Shown piece by piece: positions 1 to 4,567 of a DNA stretch of 11,527 nucleotides; the stretch's first letter is position 1; each line of letters begins with the position of its first letter. Under the pieces are notes generated by a model. The model ran no database searches and was not told the DNA's origin. It saw only the letters and a list, made by a program, of their open reading frames with translations. The translations under genes were made by a program, and so were the position numbers. Source of the DNA: CAZOVB01 sp964583095 (GTDB taxonomy: Bacteria > Planctomycetota > Phycisphaerae > SM23-33); contig CAZOVB010000096.1 of NCBI GenBank assembly GCA_964583095.1, positions 1 through 11,527 on the forward strand. The letters are read 5' to 3'.

Positions 1-600
1 CGCATCCGCGAGATTTTCGCCCTGGCGGTCGATTACCGCGAGGGCGAGCAGGAGACTCAGCGCTTCTTCGCCACCATGCAGAACAAGGTGCATTACGCGG
101 CCACCGGCCACACAGCTGCCGAGATCATCCGCCGTCGCGCCGACAGTACCTTGCCCAACATGGGCCTGACCGCCTGGAAAGGCGACCGCGTCATCAAGCG
201 CGACGTGGGCACCGCCAAGAACTACTTCGATGCCCAAGAGATTGACACCCTCAACCGCATCACCGTCATGTTCTTGGACCAAGCCGAGTTCCGCGCCCAG
301 CGCCGCCAGGACATCCACATGCACGATTGGCAGGCCTTCCTGGATAAGTTCCTGCGCGACACCGAATTGCCCGTGCTGGCCGACGCCGGTTCGGTCAGTC
401 ACGAAGACGCCCTGGAATATGCCCACGAGCAGTATGACGCCTTCGCAGATCGCCGGCGACTTGATGCCGAAAAGCAGGCCGAGTCCCGCTATGTCGAAGA
501 TCTGCGTACTTCCGCCAATGCGCTCGAACATGAGCGGCAGATGAAAGCACCGAAGAAAAAGCAAACCAAGGCAAAGAAGAAAGGCCGCGGACGGCAATGA
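1..600 (+). CDS. RhuM-family protein, 3' part (5' end outside the window)
   Basis: The frame is open from base 1, so only the last 199 codons are present. The segment RFFATMQNKVHYAATGHTAA, then ADSTLPNMGLTAWKG, the DVGTAKNY stretch, LNRITVMFLDQAEFRAQRR and the MHDWQAFLDKFL helix are the conserved core of the RhuM family (Pfam Virulence_RhuM), as I recall it. The C-terminus is a lysine-rich tail (KKKQTKAKKKGRGRQ), probably basic and disordered. The biochemical role of RhuM proteins is not settled. The family was named from a Salmonella pathogenicity island, and its genes often sit inside type I restriction-modification operons, which fits the hsdS and hsdR remnants downstream. The stop codon overlaps the next start as ATGA, suggesting translational coupling. 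Nothing in the visible part looks broken. An internal ATG at base 76 is not the start, because family-like sequence continues upstream of it. Confidence 0.85.
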   Translation, partial: RIREIFALAVDYREGEQETQRFFATMQNKVHYAATGHTAAEIIRRRADSTLPNMGLTAWKGDRVIKRDVGTAKNYFDAQEIDTLNRITVMFLDQAEFRAQRRQDIHMHDWQAFLDKFLRDTELPVLADAGSVSHEDALEYAHEQYDAFADRRRLDAEKQAESRYVEDLRTSANALEHERQMKAPKKKQTKAKKKGRGRQ

Positions 601-899
601 TGAGTGATGAATGCGGAATGATAAATGGGCCTATGACGGTCCTGGATCGCACGAAGGCATTTGCGCTGCGCATCGTGCGCCTGTATGCGGCGTTGCCGAA
701 GACGACCGAGGCACAGGTTATCGGTAAACAGGTTCTGCGTTCGGGAACGTCCGTGGGGGCGCATGTTCGGGAGGGCAAGCGCAGCCGGGCCGATGCCGAA
801 ATGATCAGCAAGACCGAAGGCGCGTTACAGGAACTGGAAGAAACCGGCTACTGGCTGGAACTGCTCGCAGACTCCGGCATTGTCAAGCCCGCCGCCTGA
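597..899 (+). CDS. Four-helix-bundle protein (23S rRNA IVS type), C-terminally truncated
   Basis: The 100-residue product matches the small four-helix-bundle family first known from intervening sequences in 23S rRNA genes. Diagnostic segments are RTKAFALRIVRLYAALPK, VIGKQVLRSGTSVGAHVREG, SRADAEMISKTEGALQELEE and TGYWLELLADSGIV. Family members normally run about 115 to 130 residues and continue with a fourth helix. Here the protein ends KPAA right after GIV, and the DNA switches to hsdS-like sequence in another frame, so helix 4 is missing. The start is taken at 597, where ATGA overlaps the RhuM stop. An ATG at 633 (MTVLDRTKAF) begins closer to the conserved region and is an alternative, since the first 12 residues come from a repetitive ATGAGTGATGAATG-like stretch. 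No good Shine-Dalgarno is visible for either start. The cellular role of the family is unknown. The copy is probably non-functional. Confidence 0.7.
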   Translation: MMSDECGMINGPMTVLDRTKAFALRIVRLYAALPKTTEAQVIGKQVLRSGTSVGAHVREGKRSRADAEMISKTEGALQELEETGYWLELLADSGIVKPAA

Positions 900-1030
900 A
901 ATACAGCGCCGAGTTGATCAACCAGAAGGTTGATGGTGCCGAAGCTGATCTCCCGTACATGGGGCTGGAGCACATTGAATCGTGGACCGGAAAGCGTCTG
1001 GGGCAGAATGGCGACGCGTCGAGCGATGGC
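884..1030 (+). pseudogene. hsdS: hsdS fragment (type I restriction specificity subunit)
   Basis: In the frame that later reads Fic, the DNA encodes RRLKYSAELINQKVDG followed by ADLPYMGLEHIESWTGKRL. This is the pattern seen near the N-terminus of HsdS target-recognition domains (RLKY, then PYxGLEHIESxTGRL). Only about 48 codons survive of a protein that normally has around 400 residues and two target-recognition domains. The left edge falls inside the end of the four-helix-bundle gene near 884 to 890. The right edge falls near 1030, where Fic sequence begins. Both edges are estimated from where the family resemblance changes, so they may be off by several codons. The fragment cannot specify DNA binding on its own. 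Identification is from remembered family pattern only. Confidence 0.55.
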
Positions 1031-1630
1031 CAGGATGTTGCGGCACTGATGGCGGAGATGGTGACGTGGCTGAACGGCCCCGGCCAGGTGCATCCGGTGC
1101 TGGTCAGCGGCGTGGCGCAGTTCCAGCTTGTGCATATCCATCCGTTCCTGGACGGCAACGGGCGGACATCACGTCTGCTGTCGACGTTGTGCCTGTACCG
1201 GGCGGGGTACGACTTCAAGCGGCTGTTCACGATCAGCGAGTACTACGACCGCGACCGGGCGGCTTTCTACGCGGCGATCCAGGGCGTGCGCGATGGCGGA
1301 ATGGACCTGACCGGTTGGCTGGAATACTTCGTCCAGGGGCTGGCCACGCAGCTTGGCGAGGTCCGCCAACGCGGCGAACGGGCCATTCAGCGGGACATCC
1401 TGGCCAAGGAGCACGGGCTGAGTGAGCGCCAGGTCAAGGCCCTGGGGCACGTGATGGAACATGGCAGCCTGACGATCCAGGACTACGAGGCCTTGTGGCC
1501 CGGCGTTAACCGGCGCTCGCTCCAACGCGACCTTAAGGGGTTGCTTGACAAGGGCTTACTGTCCGGAAGCGGAACCAGCCCGACCGACCCGACCAAGCGA
1601 TACACCCTTGGGGAAAGGGCCAGGCCATGA
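914..1630 (+). pseudogene. fic: Fic-family protein, C-terminal half fused in frame to an hsdS fragment
   Basis: From about 1031 the frame encodes the C-terminal half of a Fic protein. It begins DVAALMAEMVTWLNGPG and VHPVLVSGVAQFQLVHIH, followed by the intact active-site loop HPFLDGNGRTSR, which fits HxFx(D/E)GNGRxxR. Then come the LCLYRAGYDFKRLFTISEYY stretch and a C-terminal winged-helix-like part (LSERQVKALGHVMEHGSLTI ... NRRSLQRDLKGLLDKGLL). Fic enzymes transfer AMP or another nucleotide moiety to protein side chains. Relatives of this type are usually well over 300 residues. Here the N-terminal half of the fold is replaced by about 35 codons of hsdS-like sequence. The frame can open only at a TTG at 914 with no Shine-Dalgarno. 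I therefore treat it as a deletion chimera rather than a working gene. An expressed fragment cannot be excluded, since the catalytic loop and reading frame are intact to the stop. Confidence 0.7.
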
Positions 1631-1746
1631 GTTACTGTGACAAGCTGCGACAACGAGCTATGACAAGCTGCGACGGACTACTGCGACAGATAATCGCGAC
1701 GGATCGCGACACAGATCGCGACATGCTTGCGGCGGAGGTGAATTAA
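1627..1746 (+). CDS. 39-codon mini-ORF between fic and hsdR remnants
   Basis: This short frame starts with an ATG overlapping the fic stop (ATGA) and ends with a TAA overlapping the hsdR ATG (TAATG), so it could serve translational coupling. Its product begins MSYCDKLRQRAMTSCDGLLR and is largely the translation of a local DNA repeat (CDKLRQ, then SCDGLLRQ, then TDRDTDRD). I recognise no family. It may be a coupling leader or a chance frame in a repeat. The exact overlaps at both ends are the only evidence for it. Confidence 0.2.
   Translation: MSYCDKLRQRAMTSCDGLLRQIIATDRDTDRDMLAAEVN
1638..1722 (+). repeat. Short imperfect direct repeats in the fic-hsdR spacer
   Basis: TGACAAGCTGCGAC occurs exactly twice, at 1638-1651 and 1661-1674 (23 bases start to start). 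A related CTGCGACAG lies at 1681-1689. ATCGCGAC then occurs three times, at 1693-1700, 1703-1710 and 1715-1722. The units share a GCGAC core, so the block looks like an expanded and diverged simple repeat. Confidence 0.7.
1734..1740 (+). promoter_or_regulatory. Strong ribosome binding site for the hsdR stub
   Basis: GGAGGTG lies five bases before the ATG at 1746. It is among the best Shine-Dalgarno matches in the window. It fixes the start of the truncated hsdR frame and shows that the original gene start is preserved although the gene body is gone. Confidence 0.7.
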
Positions 1747-1922
1747 TGCCGGGCCAGCATACCGAACATGCCTTCGAGACCGCCATCGAGCACCACCTGA
1801 CGACGGGGGGCGGGTACGTCGCGGGCAACCGCGAGGGGTTCGATTCGCACCGGGCGATCCAGAAGAGCAGCAGGGCGACAGCGAGGCTGAATCGGTCCAT
1901 GGGATTTGGTCTGCCTTTGTGA
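1746..1922 (+). pseudogene. hsdR: hsdR 5' stub (type I restriction endonuclease subunit)
   Basis: The frame begins MPGQHTEHAFETAIEHHL and continues TTGGGYVAGNREGFD. This is the N-terminus typical of a class of HsdR proteins (HTEHAFETAIEHHL...GGYVKGNREAFD in my memory of the family). HsdR is the translocase/nuclease subunit of type I restriction enzymes and is normally around 1000 residues. After codon 33 (about base 1844) the resemblance stops. The frame runs another 25 codons through unrelated sequence (SHRAIQKSSRATARLNRSM) to a TGA at 1920-1922. None of the nuclease or helicase domains are present, so this is a dead remnant. It sits directly downstream of the RhuM, hsdS and Fic remnants, in the expected order of a type I locus. 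The preserved ribosome binding site suggests a simple deletion with its left end near 1844. Confidence 0.65.
1845..1900 (-). other. Possible 5' remnant of a minus-strand gene (signal-peptide-like)
   Basis: Read on the minus strand from the ATG at 1900, this stretch encodes MDRFSLAVALLLFWIARCES, which resembles a short signal or anchor peptide. The frame then runs antisense into the hsdR remnant. A -10-like GATAAT lies upstream on the minus strand (complement of 1939-1944). It could be the severed start of a gene at the other side of the deletion that removed hsdR. No Shine-Dalgarno is obvious. This is weak evidence. Confidence 0.2.
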
Positions 1923-1930
1923 ATCAGGTA

Positions 1931-1953
1931 CCGGCGCTATTATCCCGCGCCGG
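1931..1953. other. Inverted repeat between hsdR stub and sulfatase
   Basis: CCGGCGC (1931-1937) and GCGCCGG (1947-1953) form a perfect 7-bp stem with a 9-base loop. No T tract follows on either side, so it is not a clear terminator. The -10-like GATAAT of the minus strand falls within its loop. Confidence 0.35.
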
Positions 1954-2015
1954 GCGCGTCTGTGTGAGAAGGGTTTCGCAGTATGGAATCTTCTTGCCCA
2001 CGGCAGAGCAACTGG

Positions 2016-2043
2016 ATTTGAGGAGGGGGATTTGAGGAGGGGG
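2016..2043 (+). repeat. Tandem duplication of a 14-base purine-rich unit
   Basis: ATTTGAGGAGGGGG at 2016-2029 is followed immediately by an identical copy at 2030-2043. Each copy contains a Shine-Dalgarno-like GAGGAGG, but no start codon lies at a suitable distance. It lies in the sulfatase upstream region. Confidence 0.8.
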
Positions 2044-2105
2044 GCGACAAGGGGCGGGCCACTGTGTATGCTGCGGGTTGGTTATCTTGTCACCGTCACC
2101 CAAAC

Positions 2106-2113
2106 AGGAGGGA
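2106..2113 (+). promoter_or_regulatory. Ribosome binding site of the sulfatase
   Basis: AGGAGGGA lies six bases before the ATG at 2120. It selects this start over an in-frame codon at 2078, which would add 14 residues (MVILSPSPKQEGSS) unlike any sulfatase N-terminus. Confidence 0.8.
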
Positions 2114-2119
2114 AGTTCC

Positions 2120-3538
2120 ATGTCCGCTCCGAACGTACTGCTGCTGATGGCCGACCAGGTGGTGGCCGAGGTCCTCCGGGCCGAGAGCCCGTGTCGCACG
2201 CCGAATCTGGATCGCATTCTGGCCCGTGGGGTTCATGTGGATCGCGCGTATACGCCCTCTCCGGTGTGCACGCCGGCGCGTGCGTCGCTGCATACCGGGC
2301 TGCTGCCGCACAACCACGGTGCTACGCAGGTGCATCTGCCTCCAAAGTCCGACCCGGACGTGGCCAGGCTCAAGGAGGACAAGCGTCACTGGGCGATGAA
2401 TCTCCAGGAGGCCGGCTATCGCACGGGGCATTTCGGCAAGTGGCACGTGGACTACTATCACAATGTCAACCGGTTCGGCTGGGAGGTCTGGGACCCGGGG
2501 GCCACCTTGCACGCCGGGCCTGTGCCCAAGGTGTGGCAGGTGGGGCAGGGGATTGAGCCCAACCCCGGGTATGGCCGCCCCGGTCTCTGCTGCCCGACCC
2601 AGATGCCCCTGGAGGAGCGTCCGCAAATGATCCACTGCCGCAACGCCCTTTCCTGGATGGATGAGCACATCGAAAGCGGCGATCCGTGGGCGTGCGCGCT
2701 GAGCTTTTCGGGTCCGCACACCCGAAAGGATGCCCACGTGGACCTGGTCGAGAAGTACCTGGAGATGGATCTTCGGCTGCCTGAGAACCGCTACCACGAC
2801 TGCGCGGACAAGCCGGAGATTTACCGGATGGTCCACGATACGTTCCGCGGGCTGACCGACGAAGACCACCGGAAGATCCGGGCCTGCCATTACGCGTCGG
2901 TGGAAGAGCACGATCGGCTCTTCGGGCTGCTTCTGGACAAGGTCGAGCGGGCCGGACAGCTGGATAACACGATTGTGCTCTTCACGGTGGACCACGGCGA
3001 TGCGCTGGGGGCCCACGGGATTTACACGAAGATTCTCTTCAGCCACGAGCCGGTCTACAACGTTCCGCTGGCGATCTGCGGCCCCGGGATTGCCCGGGGG
3101 GTTCGGACGTCGGCACGGGTTGGCCTGCATGATTTGTGTCCGACGCTGGTGGAATTGACCGGCCAGGGCGAGAGGTTCCCCACCGATGGCCGCAGCGCGG
3201 CAGCCCTGCTGGCCGACCCGAAGGCCCACGAGGCCGACTGGACGGTTGGCTTTGCCGAAAACTACGGCAGCCAGTTGGGGTACTGTCAGCGTCTGATGTG
3301 GGACGGGGACTGGAAGCTGGTGTACAACGCGTTCGGCAAGAGCGAACTGTACAACCTGGCCGAGGATCCGTGGGAGGTCCGCAACCGGATCGACGATCCG
3401 AGCTGCGACGAGACGCTGCGTCGCCTGGCCAGAGGCCTCTGGGCCCACCTTCGCAAAACCAATGACGTGGGCTGGCTTGGCACGCCGCCTTGCTTCCACT
3501 TTTTCCCCTACGGGCCCGGGATACTGGATGAGGGGTAA
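2120..3538 (+). CDS. Sulfatase (arylsulfatase/choline-sulfatase superfamily), no signal peptide
   Basis: This 472-residue protein is a type I sulfatase that hydrolyses sulfate esters. NVLLLMADQ at residues 5-13 supplies a metal-binding Asp (D12). C50-T-P-A-R54 followed by ASLHTG is the CxPxR signature whose cysteine is converted to formylglycine by a maturation enzyme not seen here. GKWH (K107, H109), SGPH (H200), VDHGD (D291, H292) and K304 match the usual active-site positions. The C-terminal part (LMWDGDWKLVYNAFGKSELY, then NLAEDPWEVRNR) is the typical sulfatase tail. Length is normal. The N-terminus goes directly into the first beta strand with no signal peptide, so the enzyme should be cytoplasmic unless the start is wrong. 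The substrate cannot be told from sequence; carbohydrate sulfate or choline sulfate are both possible. It converges with the AraC-type regulator downstream. Confidence 0.92.
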   Translation: MSAPNVLLLMADQVVAEVLRAESPCRTPNLDRILARGVHVDRAYTPSPVCTPARASLHTGLLPHNHGATQVHLPPKSDPDVARLKEDKRHWAMNLQEAGYRTGHFGKWHVDYYHNVNRFGWEVWDPGATLHAGPVPKVWQVGQGIEPNPGYGRPGLCCPTQMPLEERPQMIHCRNALSWMDEHIESGDPWACALSFSGPHTRKDAHVDLVEKYLEMDLRLPENRYHDCADKPEIYRMVHDTFRGLTDEDHRKIRACHYASVEEHDRLFGLLLDKVERAGQLDNTIVLFTVDHGDALGAHGIYTKILFSHEPVYNVPLAICGPGIARGVRTSARVGLHDLCPTLVELTGQGERFPTDGRSAAALLADPKAHEADWTVGFAENYGSQLGYCQRLMWDGDWKLVYNAFGKSELYNLAEDPWEVRNRIDDPSCDETLRRLARGLWAHLRKTNDVGWLGTPPCFHFFPYGPGILDEG

Positions 3539-3634
3539 CCCCGAGTCGGAGAACCCCGCCGGGCAGATCACAACACCCGCGGCTGCTGGTGGGCCTTTGG
3601 CGTGCCGGCCCTTGCCGGGCCTGATTGAGGAAGA

Positions 3635-4435
3635 TCAGTGCTGGGCTTCCCGGCGGTACTGGCTGGGACTCTGCCCGGTGACCTTCTTGAATTGCCTGGA
3701 AAAGGCGAACGGGTCGCAGTAGCCCAGCGTTTCGGCGATCACGGACAGGGGTGTGTTGCTCAGCCGCAGGTGGTGCTGGGCCAGGCGTACGCGCGTACGG
3801 ATGACGAACAGGCCGGGCGAGGTCTTTCGGAGTCTGCGGAAGAGCCTGGCCAGGTGGGTGGGGCTCAGGTTGGTTCGCCTGGCCATCTCAGCCACGGTCC
3901 ATCGGTGTGCTGGACGCTGCTCGATTTCCTGGCAGAGCTGCTGTATGGCAGCCTGTCTGGGCCCGCTCTGTTCCCGGGTGGGGGGCGGGGACGGCTTGGC
4001 CTGAACCAGTTCCAGAAGGGCTGCTCGCAGCCAGGCATCGGCAGGGGGGTCTACGTGGCCGGGCCCGTGAACGCGCCGGATGACGCGTGAGAAGACGGCC
4101 TCGAAGAAGGGTCCATCCTGGACATTCCATGCCGGCTGGAGCCCGGGGGGCTTGGGGGCCTGGAACCGGAAGTGAATCCACTGCAGGGCCATATCTTCAG
4201 GCTGGGTGGTCCAGCCTTCGTAGTCGGCGTTTTCCACGTTGAGCAAGAGGATCCTGCCAGGGCGCGCTTCGATGGATCCCTGCGGGCCGACGAGTTCCGC
4301 ACTCCCGCTCAGGACGTTCCAGAGGATGCATCCCTTCCATCCGAGGGGGGGATGCACAGTGGACCAGGACCACTGCGGGCTGCAGATGGTGAAGGCACCG
4401 TTGTGGACGCGCAGGGGTGGGATCGAACCGGTCAT
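3635..4435 (-). CDS. AraC-family transcriptional regulator
   Basis: This 266-residue protein has an N-terminal cupin-type sensor (roughly residues 5-135; GSAELVGPQGSIEARPGRIL and an ALQWIHFRF strand fit the AraC_binding fold). Its C-terminal DNA-binding domain has two helix-turn-helix motifs: WTVAEMARRTNLSPTHLARL from residue 178, and the signature IAETLGYCDPFAFSRQFKK from residue 233, ending GQSPSQYRR. AraC proteins of this layout usually sense a sugar or related small molecule and activate nearby genes. It is divergent from the PQQ-like gene (132 bases between starts) and convergent with the sulfatase. The divergent gene is therefore its most likely target, and the sulfatase a possible second one. 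The ATG at 4435 has no Shine-Dalgarno, and a -10-like box ends only six bases upstream. No other methionine lies near the conserved N-terminus. Ligand unknown. Confidence 0.9.
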   Translation of the reverse strand: MTGSIPPLRVHNGAFTICSPQWSWSTVHPPLGWKGCILWNVLSGSAELVGPQGSIEARPGRILLLNVENADYEGWTTQPEDMALQWIHFRFQAPKPPGLQPAWNVQDGPFFEAVFSRVIRRVHGPGHVDPPADAWLRAALLELVQAKPSPPPTREQSGPRQAAIQQLCQEIEQRPAHRWTVAEMARRTNLSPTHLARLFRRLRKTSPGLFVIRTRVRLAQHHLRLSNTPLSVIAETLGYCDPFAFSRQFKKVTGQSPSQYRREAQH

Positions 4436-4441
4436 GGTCGT

Positions 4442-4470
4442 ATCTTATATGAACATGGCCTGTTTGTCTA
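4442..4470 (-). promoter_or_regulatory. Candidate promoter of the AraC regulator (leaderless geometry)
   Basis: On the minus strand TAGACA (complement of 4465-4470, five of six against TTGACA) and TAAGAT (complement of 4442-4447, four of six against TATAAT) are separated by 17 bases. A start seven bases past the -10 box falls at about 4435, the first base of the ATG, so the mRNA would have no leader. This agrees with the missing Shine-Dalgarno. Confidence 0.45.
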
Positions 4471-4518
4471 TGCGGAAGGAGAGGACTTTGGTGTTCAATA
4501 GAAGCGGAAGGTAAGCGT

Positions 4519-4539
4519 CGGGCCTTGGCGCAAGGCCCG
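4519..4539 (+). other. Hairpin with downstream T-rich tract in the leader of the PQQ-like gene
   Basis: CGGGCCTT (4519-4526) pairs perfectly with AAGGCCCG (4532-4539) around a five-base GGCGC loop. Three bases on, the sequence becomes T-rich (GTTGTTCTTTTT, 4543-4554) just before the ribosome binding site. This is terminator-like, but the T tract is offset and broken. It could be an attenuator, an mRNA-stabilising stem, or a palindromic operator site. Confidence 0.45.
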
Positions 4540-4555
4540 CCCGTTGTTCTTTTTC

Positions 4556-4561
4556 AGGAGA
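4556..4561 (+). promoter_or_regulatory. Ribosome binding site of the PQQ-like protein
   Basis: AGGAGA lies six bases before the ATG at 4568. It rules out the in-frame TTG at 4544, which would put eight odd residues (MFFFRRRS) ahead of the signal peptide. Confidence 0.75.
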
Positions 4562-4567
4562 CGAAGC

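Noticed and set aside
601..632. ATGAGTGATGAATGCGGAATGATA stretch as a regulatory repeat
   Set aside because: It is a short low-complexity run at the start of the four-helix-bundle gene, without symmetry or further copies in the window.
1638..1722. CRISPR-like array
   Set aside because: The repeats are 8 to 14 bases, overlap in sequence, and have no regular unique spacers, so this is a simple expanded repeat.
1..1922. Insertion sequence or prophage as the cause of the gene fragments
   Set aside because: I found no transposase or integrase frame, terminal inverted repeats or target duplications around the breakpoints.
2096..3571. Long minus-strand frame opposite the sulfatase
   Set aside because: The sense strand encodes an unmistakable sulfatase with all active-site residues; the antisense frame is a high-GC shadow without a recognisable domain.
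3607..3621. GGCCC/GGGCC hairpin between the convergent sulfatase and AraC genes as a terminator
   Set aside because: The stem is only five base pairs and is not followed by a T tract on either strand, so a terminator call is not supported.
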